Position numbers and translations under genes: made by a program. The notes beneath the pieces are model-generated. The model had not been told where the DNA came from, did not search any database, and saw nothing but the letters and a program-made list of their open reading frames with translations. Below are positions 1-12,479 of a DNA stretch of 64,000 nucleotides, one piece after another. Where the stretch lies: NCBI RefSeq assembly GCF_037975245.1, contig NC_092574.1, positions 17,151,213 through 17,215,212 on the forward strand, given 5' to 3'. How positions within the stretch are numbered: position 1 is the first letter of the stretch; every line of letters starts with the position of its first letter. The DNA is from Apostichopus japonicus. Taxonomy: Eukaryota > Echinodermata > Holothuroidea > Aspidochirotida > Stichopodidae.

Positions 1-3000
1 GCGCCAAATGAATCTACATAACTCAGCACTAACTTATCGTATTACATCAGGATTGTGCGCATTGCGAGGAGGCATCACGAGGGGGGAAACGGGGAGGGGG
101 GTGGTGAGGTTAAGAAGGGGATACCGCCTCGGGCTCCGGGGTCAATAAGGTGACCCGGGAAATATGGCATAAAGAATAACAATTTAGTTTACATTTCATT
201 AATTTGCTTACGGGTCGGCAAATTTATTTTAAAACTGTGCCTTTGTCGCTGTAGATGAATAGTTCATCTAGTCAATCAGTCATTGGTTTACCATATATTC
301 ACATATTAGGCTATCTCGACAAAATGATGACTACGACTGTTAATCAAGTAACTGACAAGGTGATAAGAAACAAGCTGAATTGTTTTCATAGAACCGCAAT
401 ATGGATTAATGAATGAAGGAATAACATAAGAAACCGAACCTTTAATCTGTCCGACCAGTTTTTACTTTACAGTGAGTGACTGAATGTCGCTTATTCAATT
501 CGAAATGAATGTACGTCTATAGTTGGTCATGTCATGTCCTGGTTAAGATGATACAAGCGGTTTGAGCCTACATATACGCCGGTGGCGTCGGTTAACAATC
601 AACAGTATCATCCGGCTACATAGATACAAAAGTGTACACCCTTATATCTTGACTAAATTTCAGGGTCACCCGTATTTATGGACATGTAACACAAGCATAA
701 AACCTTTAATGGTCTTTATACCACTGCCTCAACAGGTGTTCAACAGATCGAGACTAATCTCGCCTTTTATATTTTTCGGTTCCAAAAGTAAACATTTAAC
801 GAATATCACCTAAATTACAGATATAGGCCTATGGGCTATACAACTATAAAGGACGAGTATTATTTGGATACAAGAATCGGGACGATCCTGTTATGGTCAA
901 ACCACACAACCATGCTTTAAATGTATTTACTTCAGTTACTGAGAGGGTTTGCGGGAGGGCCGGGGGGGGGGGGGTTAGGGCGAACATTGCATCACAAGTA
1001 AATGAAACGATGAATCACGGGGTCAAGACAGGACTTTGGTCACGAAACCTTGTAAACTAGATCAAACAGTTTCTGGTTTAGTCTGTTGATATGTTGAAGT
1101 TTATTTAACGTATACGCTATACCGTTGCAGGTCTGCATGGCTGTATTTACAAAGTTAGTTAAACGTATATACCGACAATACCAATGATATAAATGTAAAG
1201 TGCACCAAGCAGTACGAACACAAATTAACGATAGTTTTCCCCCGTATTTGAGGTAAAATGACGTCTTAAACTTAAATTACTGAGAACTTCGAAATTTTTT
1301 ATTGCAAAATTGAATCTATACAGTGAATGATTTATTGGAAATCTCAGAACGTCTGAAAAAAACGTCAGAAAATGAACCCATTATTCTGCTTTACTATTGA
1401 ATTTTGGTTAAGGAAAATCTGTAAACCCGAGTGTGCCTACGTTATCAAACTATGTATAGCTATGGATAGCTTTTATATCTATGATTAATAAACACCTAAG
1501 TTCGGTTGCTGTTGTTGTTTTTGTAGCTGTTGTTTTATACAGGCATTTTAGTTTAATTGTTTATCAACTACGAAGGTGAAAATAACTTTGACGTAGCGTG
1601 GACAAATACGAACAACGGATGTTACTGGAAGGCACTATGCACAGACCGACGCTTAATTCAAAACGATATCTTACCAATACTACATAAAGTCATCACTTTC
1701 ATCCATCACACGCGACCTACCCTCCTTCTTTCCTCCCGGGACACACTCCTTATTAAGAACGATTTCTCATTTTGTTAAATTAGAGACTATGCTGTCTTTT
1801 TAAGGGTTGTAGCTTCATTTTGGTCAATTTATGCGAAGCTATGTAGAGAATCCACTAGATTAAACTACATAGTAAGCCTGCATGGCCTATGCTTTTCAGG
1901 CAGTACAAAATGTGGTGCAATTTATGAGGGTTTACTTGTTTTTCCAATCATAATTTATGGCATAAATAAAACGACATCTGCGCTTCCAACACTCAAATAT
2001 GCCAGAAATGGGAGAAAGGTCAACTATACACTCAAACTAATCTTCCCCTATACGTTCTACTGTTAACCTTCTCAGATTGTATCCAGAGAGAATTGTTTAT
2101 CTTAGTAATGATCTTAATTCATGTTGCTTTGTAACACTTTCGGAGGTAAATTCAGCACGCCACAAAATCGGGGGATGGGAAGGGGGCAGGAGAGGTATAG
2201 ATGACCGTTCACACACTCAGGGCCAGATTTACCCCCATTTTATGGAATGGTGTGCTGGTCCCGAGCCAACCTGACCCATATGATAAATCCTGCCCCGCAT
2301 CCTAATCCAATCGTAACCTTAATTCGTTTTTAAGCTAATATATGACGAAATATAGCTTTGGGCGTGATATAGTGTGTATAATATTAAAGTCGAAATGACA
2401 TGGGGGAAGGGGGGGGGGGCTAAATGTTTTACAGCGGCGTACATAGTTATCATGCAGAACTAAACAACTCAATAATGCCTAGACAAATTTTGTCAACAGT
2501 GTCTGAATATTGGTACAGACCTATATTTATAGAAGTATAACATGAGCGTAGACATGAGGGAAGACATTAATTCTGCGGACAGATAATAGAGAGCAAGAGA
2601 GGGGGAGACAGAGACAGAAAGAGATAGGCAGAGAGGGTGGAGAGGGGAAGCTTGGGGTGGAGAGGGGAGGCCTTTTCCTTCTGAAATATTTAAAGAAGCA
2701 AGACTTCGAAAACGTAATTGTTATTTCTTCATTACTTTGTGTGTTACCTAGCATGAGAATGGCTTAGGGTAAGACCTCTACATTACCCCAAGGAACGCGA
2801 AAATAAAAATGTACATATGTACATATCGCTTGCAGAAATATCTTTACGCGTAAAGGGGGTGGGGGGGGGGGGTGAGAGGATTTAGCTTGTCCGAGAACTT
2901 GAACACACCGAATATAGGAAACCATAACACTCATAGACACAACCAGCCTCCCTCTATTCATTTATACCGGCGCCATCGATTCGTAAAGAAATGTGGTTGT

Positions 3001-6000
3001 AGAATAAAACATGGACTTGTAGATCAGAAAATCAGATCACAGTTAGTTACCGACCATATACTTACGAACAGAAAACACAAAGCAGGTTTAATGAGTAAAT
3101 GTACTACTGGGTGAGGGTAAGGCTGACATCTATACCGTAAACCACTTCTTACCTCACAACACGCCCCCATCTCTTCTCTCCCCTCCACCCCCCCCCCCAC
3201 ACCTCCTCCCCTCAGTTCGCTCATAGATCGGCGAGGACAGATTTTTGAAACAATTTGCGCTTACCTTTATTAACCTCATTCCTTTAGAACCGGTTTTCCG
3301 ATCCTTTCCTCTCATTTTCCCCGGATATTTTCGACTCTGACAAACTGGGACACAACATAAAGATATAACAGCCCACAAGAAGTAACAGTACTTAAATAAT
3401 ACATAAAATCTCGCCATGATGACTTGGAAAACAAAAAAACAAAAAGCTCAATATATGTCAACTAGAATTGCGTTTGAATACTTGAACAGTACGTAAAGCA
3501 ATAAGGACAATAATTAATCCTTGTTTTCTTCTTGCTTTCTATATATGTTCTCTCTCGGTTAATGATTCCTCTTTCTGGGTTCTTTTTAATACGACACTTA
3601 AATTATTTTCTTTTTAAACTCTCAACTTGGTAAATGTTGTTACAATAGCCTTGAACGCGTATAAGTTTGCAAGTGAAGAACGTTTGCCAAATACATCCAA
3701 CAAATTTCACAAGAACAGCCAAAAACTTGTAATCGAACTCAACCGCCGCAAATTAGTGTTCCTTCTTTTTCGTGTTTGTGTAGAGAAAATTTCAGCTCCA
3801 TGCTATCCTCAAAATCACCTTGGAATAATTTTCAAATCCAATCAATCTCAAATAATGAAAGTCACATATCCAATCGATAGTCATGAAAATAAAATCTTGA
3901 ATAATTTTTTGATTTCGTTTTTTCTCCCTCGTAGTGAAAATAGTTCAAGACATAACTTTGAAAAGATCGCATAAAAATGAGCCAGGTTATATATTCCAAT
4001 TGTTGTTCAAATCCACGCGATTAAATCATATCCATTCTTCTCCTTTCATAAGACCAATGCACCCTCGTTGGTGGTTGTAGACAGCTTTGGATAATACCAA
4101 ACTTTTAAGTCTTGAGAAATCACAGCCATGCACGAAAGATCGTCAGAAAAATTTGTGACGCGTTTGCCGTGTATAGGTAGAACAGTGCAGAAACTTTCTC
4201 CAGTTTGACACTACTTACAGTGATACAAGTCAGTACAAGTCCGTATGGTAGGTAGGCTATACTGAACACGTAAATCAAAGAGGAGTTTTATAATCTTTTT
4301 AATCTCGAAGACCGATCATTAAAGAGCTCAATACGGAAACCCGAATAGGTAGGTATATGAAACCGATGGCTAGAGGCACCGTGGTTTTCAGTCAAATTAT
4401 TTAAAGACCGCCCTCTATTAGAAACCCTGGTAACTTAGACTAAACCCTGGTATTGTTGACTTTTCTTGGTTTGCGTTCAATCTCTTTTCATTTTATTTTG
4501 TATTTCATTTTATATAAGGTTTTTTTATTTTTGATCCAAGATGTTTAAGCACCCGTTTATTTGACTTTTATAAATATTGTTAAATACTAAAATCCTAAAC
4601 AAACTAGTTCCTTAATTTGTCTAGTATGCTATATATGTATCATTTCAAATGACAGAGTAAAAGTAAGAAGATTTCTTCACTTCTTTTAAAAGAGATTTAG
4701 CTGCCTAGATTGAGAAAATATAATGATCACATATATAGATAAAACGTCTTCACTAGCGGTCGGTTGATTTACTCCATCCTGTTTCGTTTTTGAAAAGTTC
4801 TATGAGGAAATTTTCCAGTCTATTTCATTAATATTAATATTAAAGAGTATCGGGCAGACGAAATGTTTATAACGATGAAGGAACGTGCTCATGAAAATTG
4901 AATTTGGTCATAGTTTGGTCAAATGGCATTTTCATTGTGAGTAATGCCCGGAATGTTTGGAAAACAAATGGTCGACCAATTGTCGATTGGAACTCAAACA
5001 GCTGCAGTGAAAGATATCATCCTTAGCAAGTTTGTAAAGATACTAAATACTGTACAGAGAATTGAATGAACTGCAAAACAAATCCAGCGAAGATTGGATT
5101 TTGTAAAAAATTACGGCATCGGATAATTCAAACTGTTTTCATTGAATTGAAAAGCGATAAGTGTGCTAAGGCTATCCCAAGGCTTATTAATTTCTTACAT
5201 TATTTTAGTAGACCATTATTATTTAAAAAGTATCGAGCATACACTGCAAAGTCGCATGGGCTTAGTTATCTGCCCAAGCTTGTAATATTTAGCATATGAC
5301 GCCTGCAAAAGCTTCATTTCAGTACCTACGTTAAAAACAATATCTTAACAAATAAGTTCCACGAATGGAATTTGTTTAAGTTGCCTAGAATGAGATAATA
5401 TGAGGATCATAGAAACAGATAAAACATCTTTACTAGCGGTCAGTCCGATTTACCCCATGCGGCTTCGTTTTTTACTTTTTTGACTTTATTGATTTTAGTG
5501 AAGTTCTAGTAACATGACATTTACTTTAACAAGAACTGACAGGAATTAACTTGAGGGCATAATAGAAGCTTATATAGTAATTATTAAGGTATGCTTGATG
5601 CGAATGTAATGTGACCTGCAAATCATTTACTACAGTGGTAGCCTAAGTAACATCTGCGCATGCGCTAGCACAGTGACAAGCACCACTTTGAACGATCATG
5701 GTAAGTAAGTATGAACGGGGAACAACTTCAGTTTCTCAGATATTCCGGCTAACCAAACCACCTAGAATTCTACGACCTCGCTCACCCAACTATTCTCTTC
5801 TTCAAAGTAATCGTGAGCCATGGATGTGAAACTTAAAATTATTAGATCTATCAAGACTGATAAAGTTATACAACGCCATGCATGCAACTTGGCGGGAAAT
5901 TGATCCCTGCTTGATTTCTGTCATGTCTGCATGTAGTGTGATATGTCGTCTGCATCCATGGAACATATCCAGCAGAGCCGCGGGATAGTTCATAAAAAAT

Positions 6001-7700
6001 GATGATGTTTCGCCCTGAAGTGACAAGAATCACCTGCGAACGGATGTTTGTCAAGTCCACCGCCCTGTGGATGTTACAATAACCTTTGACCTTAACCGGG
6101 CAAGATCATGGCGATGAAAGCGGATACAAACAGAACAAAATTTAACATAACTTCGGGGTGACTTTGATGACATTTTGTTACTCAGACACCTTCCACGCAG
6201 AAAAAAAAGAGTCATTTAATAACAATTCCGCGATTTAATAAAATCAACAAAGTCGGCCATTTTTTTTATGGGGGGGGGGCTCCAAAATAGACAAAATTCC
6301 CTACTTGTTTGATAAATATTTGCGCTATTGTGAATTGACGCAGAACGCTGGAGGGGGTAGAGAATGATGACAACCATTACAAAAAATGGCGACAGGTCTT
6401 TAAAAAACTTGACAGAATTTTTAACGATTCGAATTTTGATATATATAAAGTACATTCCCGAGTTGTCCACGTTGAACTTCTCAGCGTGTGATGTCCTAAA
6501 TGAATGTTACAAAAGTTTTTGGCCGACCCCAGGAATATGCTTAAAGATCAAAAGGACAAGATAAAGCATTGTATGGTCGTCGCACCTGAGATGCTGATAT
6601 TTCACCGAAGCAACATTTCACTGTCAAACTGAGCTCGATGGTCCTCATTCGTCTCGGCTAGTATTTTATACACTTTTCCATTAAAAAAAAGGACATTCCA
6701 TATTTAAATTTCTAGCGATTTTCTAACCCTGCAGCCAAATATTTGCTTACATGCAGTAAAAAGTTAACAACCTGTGACTGGTTTATAGCAATACATTGGT
6801 TTTTAGAGAAAAAATTATAACCCTTTTCACGTTGTTAAAATTTAATTTACGTTATGACCAAACGATAGACATACCTTAAGATAATAAGAGAACATGATGA
6901 GAACATTCACGATCAAGACGAGTATTTGAGGCTGTGTCCAAAGAAACATGTGTTGTTGGAATGATCTATATGCCATGGTGTACAGAGTCAATGGTATAAC
7001 AGGTTTAATAAGACTTATTGTTTTCTATTTTTTTTTAGCTAATGCCATGCCCTTTTAAGTTCCGAACTTATACTGTAGTTTTATTTTCTGAAATGAAAAC
7101 TCACTGGTCACTAGGAATGTCATTCTGGGCCCCATGTGGTTGGCCTACTGCGACCCCCCCCCCACCACCCACCCCTTTGCCGCTACCCTACCACCGCACC
7201 ATCTTTGGTTAATTATTATCCGATATGTGAATACACAAATTAAATTCAACCAAATTTGGATTCTATTGTAAACAATTCGTTAAGGAACACAAAAAGAGAA
7301 GAAGGTTGAAACGAAATTCTTTCTCTTATTCTAAAGTCAACGATCGTTTAGATTTTATAATACTAATATATTTGTTTACAAAATGGACGACCGCAAATTA
7401 TGTCGCATACCGTTATTACTATTGTACGGAAACACAGTGATGGAAACTTGATAAGAATAAGATGCAACAAGTAAGTATATCAAACGTTAATAAATTAAAA
7501 GTAGCTAGACTTCGCACAAAATGAATTACGTGGATGCAAAATGAGATTCTTGTATTAATAATAATAATATCAATAATAATGACAATCAGTAGTTATTTTT
7601 ACGACGCTCAAGCGAACACAAATGTGGGAGAAACCCGCAAGGGCTTATGGATTACAACTAACACGTCGGGTGGCTTCCAATTCAACAATTAACTCAAATT
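1..7700. other. Gene-poor intergenic DNA
   Basis: I see no supportable gene here. All open frames are short, AT-rich or low in complexity, and none resembles a known protein or shows a convincing chain of splice sites. The stretch holds several G or C runs (about 960-975, 2408-2420, 2855-2872, 3188-3199, 7146-7155), a purine-rich GA tract near 2590-2675 and one pair of direct repeats that is listed separately. Confidence 0.6.
4700..5473. repeat. Pair of direct repeats about 690 bp apart
   Basis: Positions 4700-4791 and 5390-5473 are imperfect direct copies. Both run from a GCCTAGA(T/A)TGAGA start through GATAAAAC(G/A)TCTT and ACTAGCGGTC to a CGTTTTT end. The DNA between them shows no gene. 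This could be a local duplication or the ends of a decayed element; neither target duplication nor coding remnant is visible. Confidence 0.45.
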
Positions 7701-7779
7701 TGGAATCTTTTCAATTTAGGAAGTCATTTCAGATGGGAAAACCGTAAATTGCTTTTGGGGTGAAAACCCACCTTACAAT

Positions 7780-7872
7780 GACCCGGCCGGGGAATCGAAC
7801 CCGGGACCTCCGGATTGCTAAGCCTCGTTGCTTCAAATGCCATACCGCCAATATCCACTCGACCACAGCACC
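7780..7872 (-). repeat. tRNA-derived SINE head
   Basis: Read on the minus strand, this segment has an RNA polymerase III A box (TGGTCGAGTGG) and a B box (GGTTCGATTCC), spaced as in a tRNA with a long variable arm. The open frame across it on the minus strand is the typical translation of such a head, not a gene. The element may continue on the minus strand to about 7720. A functional tRNA is unlikely because no clean cloverleaf with a plausible anticodon can be drawn. Confidence 0.55.
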
Positions 7873-9572
7873 ACTAAGAACAGAGACCCACCGAGAATCC
7901 TCAACGACCCACTTTTTAGGTCGTACACCACCATTAGTTTGCGTGACGTCGTCCTTCAATCATGTTTTTTGTTACAGGTGTCAATCATAATTCAACACAC
8001 ATCTTAATTTCATACCGTGTAGTCAGGGATCACAAATCTACTGCGAAAGCAATAGGAGCGGGATTTCAAGAGAAAATTCAGCATTCGTTTATTTTATGTG
8101 ATCATCAGATCAATGACATAATGTTTATAGTGTTCCCAATGAGTGGCTGTTGCTTATAGTTAGGCCTACATGTAAACATGAAGTTATCAACCAAAAAAGA
8201 TAAATTAAAAAAAGTATATGACGAAGTCGAAAGTTTAAAATTTTGGGGAAAATCCAAAACAGTAGTGAATTCGAAAATGAACGATACTGATATTAAACAA
8301 AGAGTAAGGTTTCAAGATACAACTTGTCGGACAGAAATAAGCAGTAAAAAGAAAAGGGAAATTGAATCCTATGAATATTTCCTGAACATGTTTAGACTGC
8401 GGGAAGCCTGATTGTGGTATACATTCCATTTCAGTTCCGTGTTAAAGGTGAAGAGCAAGTTAATATAAGATATTTGAGCAAAATATTTGCAGATATTTGA
8501 GCAAAAAAATGGCAGAAGTGGGGTGGGTGGGGTGGGTGCGGCAACGAGTGACGAATTCTGGTGACACAATATGGAGAAGCCGTAAAACTATATTGAAGTG
8601 GACAGTGCGAGCCGTTGGACTTTCTTAGCATACGAATTGATGTATTATAGTCTTTATATTATGCATCATATATAAAGTTCCCTCTCTTTTTGAGACGTGA
8701 TCATATGTTTGTGAGGTATATAGAAGGCAATAAAGGGGGCAAACGTGGCGAGGTCTTTGGGGTGAGCGTGTGTATGTGGGAGGAGGGGGAGGGGTGGGGG
8801 TATGCATGAAACAGAAGTATGCACTGAACATCCATTGGCTTCACCAATACTCTAAGTTCTGCTGAGTGTTCGCACAGCCTTCTCTCGCTTTCCTAACAAC
8901 TTGCTATATTTTACACGTTGTTCTTGAAATAATTAATTGGTAATCAGGTAATGTAAACACTGTACACTACCTTTCTAAACCAGTATTAACAATACAAGGT
9001 CAAGTATACTTAAGGGAAAGTTCATGCACTTTGTGTAAGCCGAGGTACATATCTATTTCGTTGCATATAGTTCTATAACGATTCATGAAGCTGTAGGCCT
9101 GCCTGCACTAATTGTCAACTTTTATCATCAACCCCTCTGTGACCACATGTACTTTGTATACATATCGCAGGTCCGGATATTTCCCAGGTAAAGCCTAAAC
9201 TAGAGACCATTTGAACCGACGTATTTCCTGAATTCGTTAGAAATTTCTAGTAACTTAAGTTTGTGGTTTGCGATCTACAGACCATGAACTTTAAGATCCT
9301 GGGAATTCCAGCGCATACATTGTTCTTCCCGATAGTTTCCTGTATTACTCATTTCTTAAAGAGCTCAAGTCGAAATTTTACTAATCCGAGGTAGGTAATT
9401 GAACAGTTTCACGAGGAGCCGTACAGCTTCCTTGTTTTGGTATGTATTTAAGCCATTTTTTTTTTATTAAATAATTTTTAAACTTTTCTCAAGCGTAATA
9501 TATACATATAATTACGCCTACGGTGGCATTTCGACCTTCCTTACCGGTTTCGAACCTCTGGAAATACAATCA

Positions 9573-9643
9573 GCGTCCATAGCCTAGTGGTAAGGGTATC
9601 CGCATATAAAGTGGGAGGCCCGGGTTCGAATCCCGGTAGAGGC
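9573..9643 (+). repeat. tRNA-like sequence, SINE head or tRNA pseudogene
   Basis: A box (TAGCCTAGTGGT) and B box (GGTTCGAATCC) are present. The T arm pairs perfectly (CCGGG/CCCGG) and the anticodon stem pairs with wobbles around a 7-nt loop, ATATAAA, which would give anticodon AUA. Two of seven acceptor pairs are mismatched, and an AUA anticodon would be very unusual. A degenerate tRNA or SINE head is therefore more likely than a working tRNA gene. It lies about 95 bp from the long ATC microsatellite. Confidence 0.5.
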
Positions 9644-9737
9644 TGGAAGCTTTTTCACTGTTCTGGATTTTCCAACTCACTGCAATTTCAATTATATATA
9701 TAAATAAAGATATAGATATTAATAGAGATAAAGATCG

Positions 9738-9897
<160 letters not shown>

Positions 9898-12240
9898 TAT
9901 AGAAGTTAAATCATGAATATACATACACTTTACCAGGACTGTCAGCCAAACAGAGTATACCGAAACTGACTGGTATATTATTAGCCCAATGAAAGGAACA
10001 TAGAATTGCGCCCATTTAAAACACACATTGCAGACATAATTCGCTGACGCCAGTTCGAATCTCACCGCTGTCATCAATGTATAAGCCTGCAGGGTGGACT
10101 GTGACATAAATACAAAAAAAACACACGAAAACGTGGCAGACGTTTTGAGAGTTTTAAAAAAATCAAAATGTATCAACCATAAATTGTTCCAGTGGATAAT
10201 AACTAAAACCCATCTGTTTTCTGTATAGTTACTATATAAGGTAATTATGCCTGGTAATAGAAAAACATAATGTGATTGCGAAATAGCTACGAATAAGCTG
10301 TCTGCAGAGTAAATTAACACGCACGAGTAGCGAATCTAAGGTGAAAAGTCTAATTGGTGGTGGTACACTAACCTAATAAAATTAACATTGACCTAACCTG
10401 TTAGCATCAAGTAAAGGTTTTGCTCCTATTAAAAAAAATGGGGGCTCGATCCAGGTAAGTTTTAAAAGTGACGTCGTTTTCGAGACAATTTGTGCACATG
10501 TTCGAAGAAAATGTTGATCACGTATTGAGCATTAAAGTTTATAAACTTGCAAGGTTTTATATTTGAACGACCGGTACGGTAACACTATTAAAAAAGAAAA
10601 TTGCAGGCAACAACCTTTCCCTCTGTTCTAACAGATGTTTTAAGGAGTCTAAATATGTATAAAATTTTGCCTGGATTCATGCTTTCGTTTGTCAAAACAC
10701 TTAAAAATGAAAAAGGCCCCGGTCGTTCACCAACCATTGAGTAAATCCAACTTTTATGGTGATAGAACTTTTCATATGTATACGTACCACGTCCTTGGAA
10801 CGCCCTGCCACCGGTATTATTTTGATTGTTTTAAGTCCCATGACTTAAAACTCATCTTTTTTTAACCATCTACTTTAATGACCGATCTTGCTTTATTTGT
10901 CTTAACCTTCTTCATATTAGTGGAATTAATTTTATTAACTTATTTGTCTGATTTTGATATTTCTATACCTATAACCACACAACTCAATGCATTTCTTATC
11001 TTCGTCTGGAAATCTTGGCCCACGGGACCTGTCTAGGGTACAACAAACTGTAATTTTGGTTGAACATGGAACTGGTGGTATACACAGGTTTGCCATTTCC
11101 GCAATTGGTAATCAAAAAACCCAAATACATGTACACATCACTGATCTGTACACTAACTGTTAGTGTACAGATCAGTGGTACACATACACACACTTACAGA
11201 CGCCATGACACAACAAAAAATGATACCAAAACTGTGAATTTCCGTTCCTTTTTCCAAACAAATTATTGTTGATATGACTGTTTAATAATTACACGATATC
11301 AGTGTGATTTAAGACCAATACATCGCTTTAACGCATAGACCTGATCACAAATTTGGAATTCCATGTGTTTCCAATAATAAGGGTATTTCTAAACTGGTCA
11401 TTACGTACGAAACAGAAAGTATACCTCAAAATATAACGAGCGTGCAATAGCTTAGGCGGACCCATTGTTTAGCCTAACGTGATAAATAAATGGAGTACTT
11501 TAAAAAAAATTATTATCCGGGACACCATCATCCAGGCAACCACAATTTGCGTTTATACAAAACAAAAGAAGAAAGAAACGGCCTAGACTATTTGTGTATA
11601 CTTATTGGTTATTAAATGGCGTGCCTATGTTGTTTTAACCTTTTGAAGTTTCTTAATAAAAGTATACAAATGTCGGCCTGGAACATCGTCTACCGATACA
11701 GGGCTTTGTTGTATAACTCTGACTAAGAAGGAAAAAAAATCACGGCGATAGAAGGCTTGCTCGATGCTGATAAAAGGTCACCACCGTTATCTTATTAAAA
11801 CAAGTGCTTTCAAAGGGAAGTATCTTCGTGACTCGCTCTTTCCGTTCGGATCGTTCACGAGTCAAATTTGAGTAAAATGGCAACACCGTCAGTTTTTAGA
11901 ATAAATAGACCAAGGGGTAATTGAAGTCGCCTCTTTCTATAACAACGGTCATGATTTTCCAAAAAAGAAAAAAAAAATTCTCACATGGATTGGAATGTAT
12001 CTATTAGTTTACTTAAAGTAATACAGCATTTTTGGAGCAAATAGTTTTGGATTTTAAAAGGCGTAACAAAAAAAACAAAAAAAAATATTGACAACGTCAT
12101 TAGAAATTGTCTTCAAATCTTAAAGGGCCAAAAAAATGCTAAAAAATATTCCTGATCCCGTAACACGTCTGAACAATGAAACATAACATGTCCGGGAGTA
12201 ACCTTGTCTGTAGTCATCACCACGTCATCATCATCGGTTT
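9898..12240. other. Intergenic DNA without recognisable gene
   Basis: No coding exon could be supported. The only strong structure is the palindrome at 11131-11185. A B-box-like AGTTCGAATCT near 10051 may be another SINE fragment. Confidence 0.5.
11131..11185. mobile_element. 39-bp perfect palindrome with 8-bp target duplication
   Basis: Positions 11139-11157 and 11159-11177 are perfect 19-bp inverted repeats around one T. The 8-bp direct repeat GTACACAT abuts the palindrome exactly on both sides (11131-11138 and 11178-11185). This is what is left when a DNA transposon loses nearly all of its interior and only fused terminal inverted repeats remain. An 8-bp duplication fits hAT or P-type transposases. 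Confidence 0.6.
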
Positions 12241-12244
12241 GGAG

Positions 12245-12470
12245 TAAAGAAGGCATGAATAAAATACTTTTCAAGAAAAGTCACCCAAGAAAAAACATGG
12301 GCACGAAACCAAACAACCAAACGACTGATCCGCTCTCAGCCCCGTTCCCCTTGCATCGAGACTGTGACTGTGTGATCATCGTCAGGTGTGTATCACGATT
12401 GCCTTGGAAAGGGATAAGATACTACACTACATATGATCTTAGCCAAAAGGCCGAGGTGGCATGAATAAAG
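12245..12470 (-). repeat. U2-snRNA-like tandem repeat, copy 1
   Basis: On the minus strand 12455-12412 reads CTCGGCCTTTTGGCTAAGATCA followed by GTGTAGTATCT, closely matching the 5' part of U2 snRNA. It is followed by a block (about 12397-12310) with GTGATACACACC, GATGCAAGGGG and GCGGATCAGTCGTTTG, then by a TGACTTTTCTTGAAAAGTATTTTATTCATGCC-like block. The phrase TTTATTCATGCC occurs both before the U2 part and at the far end, so the locus looks like slightly more than one unit of a tandem repeat. The 24.7-kb copy shares all blocks in a permuted order. A functional U2 gene is ruled out by truncation. Confidence 0.6.
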
Positions 12471-12479
12471 TACCCGTCA

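Noticed and set aside
3627-3974. 115-codon plus-strand frame
   Set aside because: AT-rich chance frame without homology or conserved motif.
4700-5473. LTR retrotransposon with repeats as LTRs
   Set aside because: Repeats are only about 90 bp, lack TG...CA ends, and the interior has no gag, protease or polymerase trace.
7729-7959. 76-codon minus-strand frame
   Set aside because: It spans the tRNA-derived SINE head, whose B box gives the usual SRVRFPG translation.
9573-9643. Functional tRNA-Tyr gene
   Set aside because: Two acceptor mismatches and anticodon AUA argue against function.
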